64,000 nt of DNA from Lactobacillus huangpiensis (lineage in GTDB: Bacteria; Bacillota; Bacilli; Lactobacillales; Lactobacillaceae): assembly GCF_019972815.1 (NCBI RefSeq), contig NZ_BPPA01000009.1:36202-100201 (forward strand), in the 5' to 3' direction. A program made the translations under genes and the position numbers. This document shows, piece by piece, positions 51,401 to 59,909 of this stretch. Numbering within the stretch: the first letter of the stretch is position 1; each line of letters begins with the position of its first letter. A model generated the notes under the pieces. The model saw nothing but the letters and a program-made list of their open reading frames with translations. It was not told where the DNA came from and did no database searches.

Positions 51401-52382
51401 TTTTAAATTCTTCCCATGTATAATTTTGCTTAACAAGTTTTGTTCGATTTATAAACATAAAGTCTGACTTTATAGTATTGATATAGTCTTCGGGCTTTAT
51501 ACTTTTATATGATATTATCTTAAAAACCTTATTCACAATTTTTCTGTTAAATCCCGTTTCATATGCACTACATTTAATTGCATTGCTTTTTTTCTTATTA
51601 ATAATTTTATGAGACCTCATTAATGCCTTTTTAACGGCATTTAAGACTCGATAATTTTGTAACGTACTCTTATTAGCTACAACTAAACTTATATAGTTTC
51701 TTTTAGTTTTTTTGCCATCAAAAATATCTTTATATTCTCTTGACGCTGTTAAAACCGTATATGGAGCCCAAACAGAAATTGCATCAACATTACCTTTGTC
51801 CAAAGATAATTTTGCAACATTTAAGTCCATATATTCTATTGGCTTTTTATGCTTAATTTTCGAAAAAGTAAATGCTTCTCTCAACAATCTATCTGCACTT
51901 GAACCAAACGATGTTGCTACTCTTTTATTTCCAAGCTGTTTTACTGAGTTTATTTTATCTTTTTTTCTTACAACTATACATTGACCAACCCCGTTTTTGC
52001 CAAAGCCATCTATCCCAATTAGCTTTGGATCATACGACTTTGTCTTTTGGCTTTTACTCAAAGCTATTATTGCTGGCATATCTCCCAAAAAAGCAATATC
52101 CAATTTACCTGATTTCATTAGATTAACTAATGGGGAACCACTTTGTGTACTTTTCCACTCAACTTTATAATTCTTAAACCCCTCCTTCTCTAATTCTTTT
52201 TCTACCAAATATTTTCTTTTCATAATAGTTGCACCCCAAGTTACAGATGTTGGTATCTGATAACCTATAGTGATAACTTTTTGCTCTTTCTTTAAGTAAT
52301 CCCCTTGTTTCATACATACAAGACAAATAATTATTCCTATACAAATTATAGATTTAATGCATATTTTTTCTAAAACTTTCAT
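51381..52382 (-). CDS. SsuA/TauA-like ABC substrate-binding protein
   Basis: The 333-residue protein has an N-terminal hydrophobic segment at about 9-25 (IICIGIIICLVCM), which may be a signal or anchor; a cysteine is present but the lipobox is not canonical. The NMT1/SsuA pattern follows: VITIGYQIPTSVTWGA, DIAFLGDMPAIIAL, VKQLGNKRVATSFGSSADRL and VDAISVWAPYTVL. Such proteins bind sulfonates, taurine, nitrate, pyrimidine precursors or similar. I use ATG 52382; a TTG fifteen bases upstream is in frame. It overlaps the permease by 20 bases. Confidence 0.82.
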   Translation of the reverse strand: MKVLEKICIKSIICIGIIICLVCMKQGDYLKKEQKVITIGYQIPTSVTWGATIMKRKYLVEKELEKEGFKNYKVEWKSTQSGSPLVNLMKSGKLDIAFLGDMPAIIALSKSQKTKSYDPKLIGIDGFGKNGVGQCIVVRKKDKINSVKQLGNKRVATSFGSSADRLLREAFTFSKIKHKKPIEYMDLNVAKLSLDKGNVDAISVWAPYTVLTASREYKDIFDGKKTKRNYISLVVANKSTLQNYRVLNAVKKALMRSHKIINKKKSNAIKCSAYETGFNRKIVNKVFKIISYKSIKPEDYINTIKSDFMFINRTKLVKQNYTWEEFKNEKIIF

Positions 52383-52383
52383 A

Positions 52384-53204
52384 CTATTTCTTTTCAATAG
52401 TCGTTACTAACTCTTTAACTCTTTTTCGGGCATTGTCTAACGAATCTTCTCTATTAGTTCCGGTAGCTAGTACTACAGCTACTCTTTCAAAAGAACTATG
52501 CAATTTAGGTAAAAAGGTGCCCGAAGAGATTAATATATCTTCATCCAGTATATTAGCAGTTTTAGAACATTTAAACTCTGCTTTCTTAAGATAACCGACT
52601 TTTTTGGGTAGAGCAAACCAAATCGAAACTGGTATATTTTTTTGAGGACAGAAATTAGGCAATTGCTTATCAATACTTTCATCTATAATTAAATCATCAA
52701 CATTTACACCAGTTGCAAGACTAATTGCTTCAGAAATATTATCTCCTCCCATACGAATATGAGTTTCAATTAGAAATATTTTATCGTTTACCAATTTAAA
52801 TTCGGTATGTGTAATTCCACTTTCAATTCCAAGTCTATTGAAAACAACTCTCAAAAATCCTTCTATTTTGTGCATTGTTTCAATATCAAGACTTTCTCTA
52901 ACCGTATGCCCAATTTCCACAAAAGTTATCTTATCAATAAATTTTTTCGTATTAAAAAAGATCTATCTTTTTCAAGAAATTTATTACCTACATATTCCTG
53001 GAGAAAGTTCCACTCTTTTTCCGGTGCATAAGCTTGAAAAATTCCATCTCTGTAAATTGAAATAGTATTTCTAAACCGTACTGGATTAATTTCTAAATCA
53101 ACTTGACTGTACAGATCTTGTAAAAATTCCACATCTATCATTTTGTCCACATTTCTGTGATTAATAATTTTATAATTATCATTTACTGTATTTGAAAATA
53201 ACAT
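52384..53204 (-). pseudogene. Chimeric remnant: ATP-grasp C-terminus joined to another enzyme's N-terminus, frameshifted
   Basis: The C-terminal 178 residues (52920-52384) are the second half of an ATP-grasp amino-acid ligase: VEIGHTV, THTEFKL and LIETHIRMGGDNIS are the metal and nucleotide motifs, followed by a C-terminal lid. The first half of that fold is missing. Upstream, 53204-52926 encodes about 90 residues (DGIFQAYAPEKEWNFLQEYV) that look unlike ATP-grasp, perhaps the start of a PEP-utilising enzyme. The two frames meet at a six-A run; one more A would join them. I read it as an internal deletion plus frameshift. Confidence 0.65.
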
Positions 53205-53219
53205 TATTTATCCTTTCAC

Positions 53220-54426
53220 TTAATCTAAATGATGTGAGTTAAAAAATATAAGACCAAACTTCATCAGCACAAAAACAATAAACTCTCCAAAACCGATTAT
53301 AATAAAAGCCGACCAATCTAAAATATTTAAAATTGAAAAAGTATATGTACCTATTGGTGCAAAAAGTGTGGATATTGTAAAAACAGCACCAAAAACCCTA
53401 CCCATAAATTCATCAGGTATTTCAGATTGAATACCTGAAATCATTTGAATATTAAAAAATGTAAGGCAAAGCATAGCTAATGAAATCAGTAGTAAAATTA
53501 ATATATTACTAAATTTGAAAATAGATACAAGTAAAGTTGCTAACGACATACCTAATAGGAAATTACTATATCTTTCAGGTGTCAGACTTTTTTTAGATAT
53601 ACCATTCAATAAAGCACCCAAGATATTACCTACTGAAGAGGCAACCAATACATAAGCGTATAAATTTTTGCTGTTACTTATTTTATTAATAAAAGGCAAT
53701 GTAAAGTTATAACCTGCCAAGAAAAAATTTATTAAGCTACTGGAAATTATGATAATCAGTAACTTTTTATTGTTCCATATATATTGGCTTCCTTCTATAA
53801 AAGAACCTATTAAGTTATCTCGTTTTTTTAAATCAATAGCTCTATCATTTACTATAAGTGTTAATCTACATTCAATTAAAGCTGACACAAAAAAACTAAG
53901 CGAATTTATAAGCATTCCAATTTTAAAGCCAAATCCATTAATAATTATCATTCCTAGTATAGGAGACAAGACATTTATTACTTCAGAAACTGATTAAGAA
54001 TACGAATTATATTTATAAATGTTTTTTTTGGATAATAGATCTTTAATAATTGCTTTATATGCAGGACTGTTAAAAGAATAAAGAATTGCAAGAATTATGT
54101 TTACAACTATTAAATTCCAAGCTTTTTTAGATGAATAGTTTAAGTAGACTATCAATGTTACAATTCCTGAAAGGATATCTGTATAAATTAATAATTTCTT
54201 TCTGTTTTTTTTATCTGCAAAAACGCCACCCACTAAATTGAATAGCAGACCAGCTATTGCTTCCCCCCCCTTGATACAATCCCATATAAAGATTTGTGTT
54301 ATTACTTAATCCTGAAATTACAAGTTGATTAGCGTAATCAAAAATTTGTGTACCAAAACTATTTGTTTGTCCACTTATCAATAAGTTTATTATGTTTGCT
54401 TTTTCTATATTTGTTTTCTTTTTCAT
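53220..54426 (-). pseudogene. MFS transporter broken by a poly-G frameshift and an in-frame stop
   Basis: Three frames form one MFS protein of about 400 residues with some 12 helices. Frame one ends after NLYMGLYQGG. At the next bases there is a run of eight G (54263-54270, sense strand). Seven G would continue EAIAGLLFNLVGGVFADKKN, the classical loop 2-3 motif. A second break is an in-frame TAA at 53994-53996 between YNSYS and SVSEVINVLSPILG. The remaining part runs to the end with helices. The protein would have been an efflux MFS of the MDR/DHA kind. It follows no promoter other than that at about 54440-54480. Confidence 0.8.
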
Positions 54427-55539
54427 CTATTTCTCCTTAGTAAATACTTAACAGAGTATAAATTAAATTAATTAAAAAGTAAATGATAACTTTCATATTT
54501 TTATAAAATATAATTTACCATTTTTATAATTATTTGTAATGAAATTATTAACAACTGATAACACATACGAAGCTCAATTGCTAATATTTCAGAAAACAAA
54601 TTTTATAAAGCTTAATTTAAATACTGGTAACATCTAAAACTATTTTCAAAAAAATAAAGATATATCTTAGATTTGAATGAAACATTTTGGTGACATATAC
54701 CTATTCTATGAGTACGGAATACTTGCCTGCTTTTATAATCATAAAAAGTACAAATATGTTAGCAACTACTGTGCTATTGTTTAAAAAATTTCACAAATAA
54801 ATTGATAAAAATCAAGACAGTATAAAAACTATCACATTGAATAGTGATCTAGAATTCACTGATATGGTCAAAATACAAAATTTATTTTATACACTCATAT
54901 TACTCATAGGAACTAAGAGATAGCTAAAACTATAATTTTATTTTATATCAAACTAATTCATTTATTATGATGCTCTCTCTTTTTATTTTGTTTATACATT
55001 AAGAATCTTTAGAGAGATTCCGTAAATCTCTTCCAACTATTTATCTTAGAACTTAATTCAGCCTCATTAGCAACTTGTTGCATAACTAACTTAATATTGT
55101 TGAACACGATGCTCATCAAAATCTATTAAATAAACATAACATGGGTATAACTCTATAACTTAGTCAAAAAATAAGGCTAGTGGAATCCATAATAAATAAA
55201 AAATATTTGGAAAGCAGCGATCCTTATTCTTAGCGATTTAATAATTTTTTACTTAGTTATTACTACAACAACTTTAATTGCTGCTAATTTTGTGAGAAAC
55301 ATAAAATTGCGATCGAGCTAAAACAGATAAATTATTAAAGAAAAAGTAATATATCTCCTTAGTCACACTCAGTCACACAAAAAAGCAAGCAATTAAGCCT
55401 GCTACATCAAGAGTTATGTTCATTCCTGAAAAATTAATAACGACAAATTTTCAACTTATTTCACATTGTGTGACTAGCAGTGTGACTGACCACAACATTT
55501 CACATTAATTTACAACTATTTAAAACACTTCATAACAAG
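54427..55539. other. AT-rich right end of the mobile element, no intact gene
   Basis: About 1.1 kb, very AT-rich. The left part must hold the cargo promoter. No frame of useful length is seen. Near the right end, on the minus strand, 55462-55500 reads VVSHTASHTM then a stop, close to the last residues of the integrase next to attL (VVSSQLVTQN), and GTGTGACT is repeated at 55362-55384 and 55466-55491. This may be the tail of an older integrase. GCAGGCTTAATTGCTTGC followed by TTTTTT (55379-55402, minus) is a terminator-like hairpin. Confidence 0.4.
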
Positions 55540-55578
55540 CAAAAGCCCGTCATATCAAGATTGATACAACGGGCTTTA
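55540..55578 (-). terminator. Terminator after tRNA-Thr
   Basis: AAAGCCCGTTGTATCA and TGATATGACGGGCTTTT form the stem on the minus strand, 22 bp beyond the tRNA 3' end. It now belongs to the element side of attR. Confidence 0.75.
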
Positions 55579-55598
55579 ATGCTATATTTGCCTTTGTT

Positions 55599-55612
55599 AT
55601 GCTGATTGCCAG
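55599..55612. repeat. attR: 14-bp direct repeat within the tRNA-Thr 3' end
   Basis: ATGCTGATTGCCAG is identical to 41574-41587. It spans the 3' acceptor strand and the start of the T-stem of tRNA-Thr, a usual target for tyrosine integrases. The element keeps the tRNA gene whole. Confidence 0.85.
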
Positions 55613-55672
55613 AATCGAACTGGCGACCTTTTCTTTACGAGGGAAACGCTCTACCAACTGAGCTAAATCAGC
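55600..55672 (-). tRNA. tRNA-Thr (anticodon CGT)
   Basis: The 73-nt gene folds into the cloverleaf: acceptor GCTGATT with AATCAGC, D-arm GCTCAGTTGGTAGAGC, anticodon loop CTCGTAA with anticodon CGT, T-arm GCCAG-TTCGATT-CTGGC. The 31-39 pair of the anticodon stem is a C-A mismatch. CCA is not encoded; after the discriminator A comes TAAC. It is the integration site of the element to its left. Confidence 0.92.
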
Positions 55673-55708
55673 AACTTTCACAACGTTTAAATTATACCAA
55701 AACAAAAA

Positions 55709-55737
55709 AAGTCGTGCAATCGAATGCGCGACTTTTA
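55709..55737. terminator. Hairpin after the nitroreductase gene
   Basis: AAAAGTCGTGCA and TGCGCGACTTTT surround ATCGAA. On the minus strand a T-run follows. Confidence 0.75.
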
Positions 55738-55739
55738 TT

Positions 55740-56498
55740 TTATTTCCAATCTAGGCAAAGCTCTTGCTTGTGCAACAATTCTGGCAACTCGTCACGATCA
55801 ATTCTCTTATCGTTTAACTTGTCACCAGTTATTTGCTTGGTAAAAGAATCAATACGTCTATTAGCATCCCGCAAGTCATAGTAAGTGGTAACGACTTGGT
55901 CATAGTCTTTCAAGTTTACCACTTTAAAATCACGCGGATACTCATTTTCAAAAGTTGTAAATGCTAGTGGCAAGCGCGGTTTCAATTGCGGCTCTTGATC
56001 AGGAATACCCACTTGCATCCCTAACGCTGGAAATGTCAGCTTAGGCAAGTCTAATACGTCTAGCATTTTTAACGGGTGATCATTAATGGTGCCTAAAGGC
56101 ACATAGCCTAGATCCATGCTTTCAACAGCATTAGCCACATTTTGCCAAGCAAGTAATGTGTCATCCATCCCCTGAAAGAAAATGTCAGTGGTATGAACAC
56201 GTCCGTTATCTTTACCTAACTGGCGGCGAATTTGTTGGTTGCGGTATAAATCCACTACAAAGATAAACAAATCTCCTTCAGCACCAACATATTTTTGTCC
56301 GCACAATTCCCTGATTTTTGCCCTTTTACTTTCATCAGTAATATGAAGCATTGTCGCATTTTGCATAAACATGCTGGTCGCTGTATGTTGAAAAACGGTG
56401 TACAAAGTATTTAATTGTTCTGCACTTAGTGTTTGATCTTTAAATTTTCTGATAGAGCGATGATTAATTTGCTGGTTAATTGTGGAATTATGAATCAT
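55740..56498 (-). CDS. NfsA-type nitroreductase (NADPH/FMN)
   Basis: The 252-residue flavoprotein has the NfsA-like opening with NHRSIRKFKDQTLS (FMN phosphate site) and MLHITDESKRAKIRELCGQK. ESMDLGYVPLGTINDH is the family's Gly-rich stretch and PQLKPRLP sits near residue 176. Such enzymes reduce nitroaromatics and quinones with NADPH. It is a single gene with its own terminator next to the tRNA. Confidence 0.9.
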   Translation of the reverse strand: MIHNSTINQQINHRSIRKFKDQTLSAEQLNTLYTVFQHTATSMFMQNATMLHITDESKRAKIRELCGQKYVGAEGDLFIFVVDLYRNQQIRRQLGKDNGRVHTTDIFFQGMDDTLLAWQNVANAVESMDLGYVPLGTINDHPLKMLDVLDLPKLTFPALGMQVGIPDQEPQLKPRLPLAFTTFENEYPRDFKVVNLKDYDQVVTTYYDLRDANRRIDSFTKQITGDKLNDKRIDRDELPELLHKQELCLDWK

Positions 56499-56638
56499 TT
56501 TGATACTTCTTTCTAACTATCTTACTAAAAGTAACTGTATTGCAAAATGATTTTACTGTCAATAATTGTCTTTTAAATTAACAGACTGTGCTAAAATTTA
56601 GACAGAAGATCATTACCATATAATAATTGGAGGAATTT

Positions 56639-57631
56639 ATGCGCGTTTTAGTTATCGGCGGTGCTGGGTATATTGGCTCGGTAGCTGTTAAAAAATTAAT
56701 TGAACAAAATAATGATGTTGTTGTCCTTGACGCTTTGTACACTGGACACAGAAAAGCAGTCAACTCTAAAGCCAAGTTTTACCAAGGAGATATTGAGAAC
56801 AAGTTTTTAGTTAGCCAAATATTGCGTCAAGAAAAAATTGAGGCAGTTATGCACTTTGCTGCATATTCTTTAGTGCCTGAATCTGTGGAAAAACCACTGA
56901 AATACTATGATAATAACGTTTCGGGTATGATCGCACTCCTAGAGGCCATGAAAGATGCCGATGTAAAATACCTCGTCTTTTCTTCCAGCGCTGCCACATA
57001 CGGCATTCCTAAGAAATTGCCAATTACTGAAGATTCACCGCTTAATCCGATCAGCCCTTATGGCGAAACCAAAGTAATGATGGAAGAAATCATGCGTTGG
57101 GCAGATAAAGCTGATGGTATCAAATCAATTGCTCTGCGCTATTTCAACGTTGCTGGTGCTGCAAGTGATGGGTCAATCGGAGAAGATCATTCTCCGGAAA
57201 CGCATTTAATTCCTAATATTTTAAAAAGTGCTGTCAGTGGTGATGGTAGATTTACCATTTTTGGTAATGACTACGACACTAAAGATGGCACTAATGTCAG
57301 AGATTACGTTCAAATCGAAGATCTCATCGACTCGCACTTGCTGTCTTTAGAGTACTTAGTTAAAACCAATAAATCCGATGTGTTCAACCTCGGAACTGCT
57401 CACGGCTACTCCAACTTAGAGATCTTACAGGCGGCTCGTAAAGTTACCAATATTGAAATTCCATATACTATGGGACCACGCCGTGCAGGTGACCCTGACA
57501 GTTTAGTTGCCGATTCAACCAAAGCCAGAACTATTTTAGGCTGGCAGCCACAACACGAGAGCGCTGAAGATGTAATGGCAAGTGCATGGAAATGGCACCA
57601 AACTCATCCTCAAGGATACGAAGACAAATAA
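56639..57631 (+). CDS. galE: UDP-glucose 4-epimerase
   Basis: I start at ATG 56639, which has TTGGAGG five bases upstream; the frame to 56627 would start inside that site. The 330-residue enzyme has the NAD loop GGAGYIGS near residue 7, SSSAATYG at about 115-122, the catalytic YGETK (Tyr about 142, Lys about 146) and RRAGDPDSLVADSTKA at the end. It interconverts UDP-glucose and UDP-galactose. It is a single gene with a terminator; it could supply UDP-galactose for wall polymers or serve galactose use by the Leloir route. Confidence 0.95.
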   Translation: MRVLVIGGAGYIGSVAVKKLIEQNNDVVVLDALYTGHRKAVNSKAKFYQGDIENKFLVSQILRQEKIEAVMHFAAYSLVPESVEKPLKYYDNNVSGMIALLEAMKDADVKYLVFSSSAATYGIPKKLPITEDSPLNPISPYGETKVMMEEIMRWADKADGIKSIALRYFNVAGAASDGSIGEDHSPETHLIPNILKSAVSGDGRFTIFGNDYDTKDGTNVRDYVQIEDLIDSHLLSLEYLVKTNKSDVFNLGTAHGYSNLEILQAARKVTNIEIPYTMGPRRAGDPDSLVADSTKARTILGWQPQHESAEDVMASAWKWHQTHPQGYEDK

Positions 57632-57633
57632 CA

Positions 57634-57666
57634 AAATTGCTGGTAAATTTTACCAGCAATTTTTTT
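57634..57666. terminator. Terminator between galE and the acetyltransferase gene
   Basis: AAATTGCTGGTAAA and TTTACCAGCAATTTTTTT form a near-perfect hairpin between the converging genes. Confidence 0.88.
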
Positions 57667-57668
57667 GA

Positions 57669-58217
57669 TTAGTTTTTAGAATTAAATGTGATATATAACT
57701 CCATATCACAGAACTTACCGTGATACTTAACTTCATCTTTAAGCCTGGCCACATATTCAAAGTGTAGCCTCTCTGCAATGGCTCTACTAGGTTTATTATT
57801 ATGATCTGCCAGTAATTTAATACTGTGTAATCCAAACTGGTTGAATGATACGTCTACTAACTTTTTAACGGCCTGAGTCATAATTCCGTTACCCTGATAT
57901 TTTTGCCCCAGCCAATAGCCAATTTCGCCGCTTTCATTTTTTAACTTAATATTGTGCAGGTCAACCATTCCCGCTGGTTTGCCATTGACAAGAATAACTA
58001 GTACCAGTTTCTTATAATTAGCGGTGTCAACTCGCATTGCCTTAATAAAATCAACTTCATCTTTGACATTCGCAATCTTACCTGCCCAAGGTAAAAAATG
58101 TGCCAGCTGATCACGGTCATGGACAATAATTTTGTATAAAGCTTCCGCATGACTGACTTCCGGTAATACCAAACTAATATCCAAGTTATTAACAGTAAAT
58201 TGGCCAATGGTAAACAT
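57669..58217 (-). CDS. GNAT-family N-acetyltransferase (RimJ/RimL-like)
   Basis: The 182-residue protein follows the RimJ/RimL pattern: LVLPEVSHAEALYKIIVHDR near the start, GMVDLHNIK, the acetyl-CoA loop EIGYWLGQKYQGNGIMTQAV at about 112-131, and NKPSRAIAERLHFEYV near the end. Such enzymes acetylate ribosomal proteins or other amines. It is a single gene with no informative partner. The substrate cannot be told. Confidence 0.88.
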   Translation of the reverse strand: MFTIGQFTVNNLDISLVLPEVSHAEALYKIIVHDRDQLAHFLPWAGKIANVKDEVDFIKAMRVDTANYKKLVLVILVNGKPAGMVDLHNIKLKNESGEIGYWLGQKYQGNGIMTQAVKKLVDVSFNQFGLHSIKLLADHNNKPSRAIAERLHFEYVARLKDEVKYHGKFCDMELYITFNSKN

Positions 58218-58403
58218 TAAATCTTCCTCCTTAATTTATTTTTAATAAAATATATGATACTACAATTTGTCTTTAAATAAAGCCCTTTTTAACATAACAA
58301 AATTTACAATTTAGCGAAATTTTGGTTTTGTTAAAAACATACGCTTATGTATAATGCTATAATTTAATAATGTAACTAATTTTTAAGTATTTGGAGTGAT
58401 TTA

Positions 58404-59774
58404 ATGAGCGAAGAAGAGGAAAATAACGGTTCTGGTTACGAACGAACCTTGACTAACGCGCATATTCAATTGATTGCCCTGGGTGGGACAATTGGTACTG
58501 GTTTATTTCTAGGCGTAGGTAATAGTATTAGACGAGCCGGTCCCAGTGTCATTTTAATTTATGTCGTTGTCGGTATTTTCTTATTTCTACTAATGCGGGC
58601 TTTAGGTGAGCTCATAGTTTCTGACTTATCCAAGCATACCTATATTGATTTTATTGAAAAGTACTTGGGTAAAAACACTGGATTTATTTCAGGTTATCTC
58701 TACTGGATCAGCTGGGTAACTCTGGGTATGGCAGAAATGACAGCCTTGGGAATATATTTTCAATACTGGTTTCCCCATTTGCCTACATGGGTACCTGGCT
58801 TAGTCACCATAGCAATTCTATTATTTATCAATTTGCTTTCTGCACGGCTTTTTGGCAATCTGGAGTTTAGTTTTGCCATAATTAAAATTGTGACCGTTAT
58901 TGCATTCGTGATTTTAGTAGCCTATTTGTTAATAACTGGTGGAAAAACCTCTTTTGGACCCGTTACTCTTGCTAACTTATCCACACATGGCGGCTTTTTT
59001 GCTAAAGGCAGCACCGGGTTCTTTTCCGGTTTTCAGATGGTTATCTTTAGCTTTGTTGGAGTTGAACTAGTCGGATTAACTGCTGCAGAGGCGCAAAACC
59101 CCAAGGTAACAATTAGAAAGGCTATTAATGAGGTTCCACTACGAATAATTTTATTTTATGTGCTTGCTATCATCGCTATTTTAGTGGTGATTCCATGGAA
59201 TAAGGTAGCAACTAACTCTAGTCCTTTTGTACAGACATTAGCTGCAACTGGCATCCGCAATGCCGGCTCAATTATCAATTTTGTGGTTATTTCTGCTGCT
59301 GTTTCCTCGACTAACAGTATTTTATACAGTGCAGGCAGATTGCTATTTTCTGTTACTTTTAACGGTAAGGGAAAATTTAACCAGACATTTGGTCACCTGA
59401 GAAGACAGCTGCCACAGAATGCCTTGACTTTATCCGCTTGCCTAATGGCTTTGGCTCCCTTAGTTATTATAATTATTGGGAATGAGGCATTTAATTTTAT
59501 TTCATCTACATCTACCAGTATGTTTTTAATTATCTGGTGTCTGATGCTTTTAACCCACATTTCCTACCGCAAAAAAACGCCAGCACAAGAATTAACAGAT
59601 TTTAAAATGCCTGGTTTCCCTTTTTTGGACTACATAACACTGATCTTTTTTATTTTAATGATCATATTGTTGTTAATCTTACCTGAAAACAGGATTTCTA
59701 TGATTTCAGCACTGTTAATCTTTATAGTCTTGTCAACCTTGTCTAAAATTTGGCACAAGGAAAAAATGGCATAA
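58404..59774 (+). CDS. Amino-acid permease (APC superfamily, AAT family)
   Basis: The 456-residue protein has 12 predicted membrane helices. The AAT opening is present: RTLTNAHIQLIALGGTIGTG, then GLFLGVGNSIRRAGPSVILI in part. EAQNPKVTIRKAINEVPLRI is the conserved loop after helix six. It should import a neutral or basic amino acid with protons. It is a single gene. A strong hairpin follows after about 70 bp. Confidence 0.9.
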   Translation: MSEEEENNGSGYERTLTNAHIQLIALGGTIGTGLFLGVGNSIRRAGPSVILIYVVVGIFLFLLMRALGELIVSDLSKHTYIDFIEKYLGKNTGFISGYLYWISWVTLGMAEMTALGIYFQYWFPHLPTWVPGLVTIAILLFINLLSARLFGNLEFSFAIIKIVTVIAFVILVAYLLITGGKTSFGPVTLANLSTHGGFFAKGSTGFFSGFQMVIFSFVGVELVGLTAAEAQNPKVTIRKAINEVPLRIILFYVLAIIAILVVIPWNKVATNSSPFVQTLAATGIRNAGSIINFVVISAAVSSTNSILYSAGRLLFSVTFNGKGKFNQTFGHLRRQLPQNALTLSACLMALAPLVIIIIGNEAFNFISSTSTSMFLIIWCLMLLTHISYRKKTPAQELTDFKMPGFPFLDYITLIFFILMIILLLILPENRISMISALLIFIVLSTLSKIWHKEKMA

Positions 59775-59845
59775 TTGTATTTGCATTTGCTGGCTTTTTA
59801 TATTAAAATTTTAAAAAATTAAGAAATATCGCCACCGGGCGAGAG

Positions 59846-59895
59846 CACTTAGCGAACTCTTTAGGTCTTAGTAGAGTTTGCTAGGTGTTTTTATT
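59846..59895 (+). terminator. Strong hairpin between the permease and B3/4 genes
   Basis: CACTTAGCGAACTCT and AGAGTTTGCTAGGTG pair over 15 bp (two G-T pairs) around a 12-base loop, followed by TTTTTATTTTT. It lies only 14 bases before the next start codon, so it may end the permease transcript or act as an attenuator for the next gene. Confidence 0.75.
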
Positions 59896-59909
59896 TTTGG
59901 AGATAACTC

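Larger units (their letters stand above)
41574..55612. mobile_element. Integrated element in tRNA-Thr(CGT), about 14 kb (IME/ICE-like)
   Basis: Bounded by 14-bp direct repeats at 41574-41587 and 55599-55612. The core reads, from the left: tyrosine integrase, small DNA-binding protein, HUH-helicase Rep, origin-like repeats, membrane protein, FtsK/TcpA-like ATPase and small hypothetical gene. An unknown 391-residue gene follows, then a cargo cluster of ATP-grasp, ABC importer and MFS genes. No MPF (type IV secretion) genes are present, so transfer, if any, would depend on a helper. Several cargo genes are broken, which suggests old residence or selection against function. The base composition of the cargo is visibly more AT-rich than the flanks. 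Confidence 0.85.

Noticed and set aside
41574..55612. Prophage
   Set aside because: There is an integrase and a Rep but no capsid, terminase, tail or lysis gene; an integrative mobilizable element fits better.
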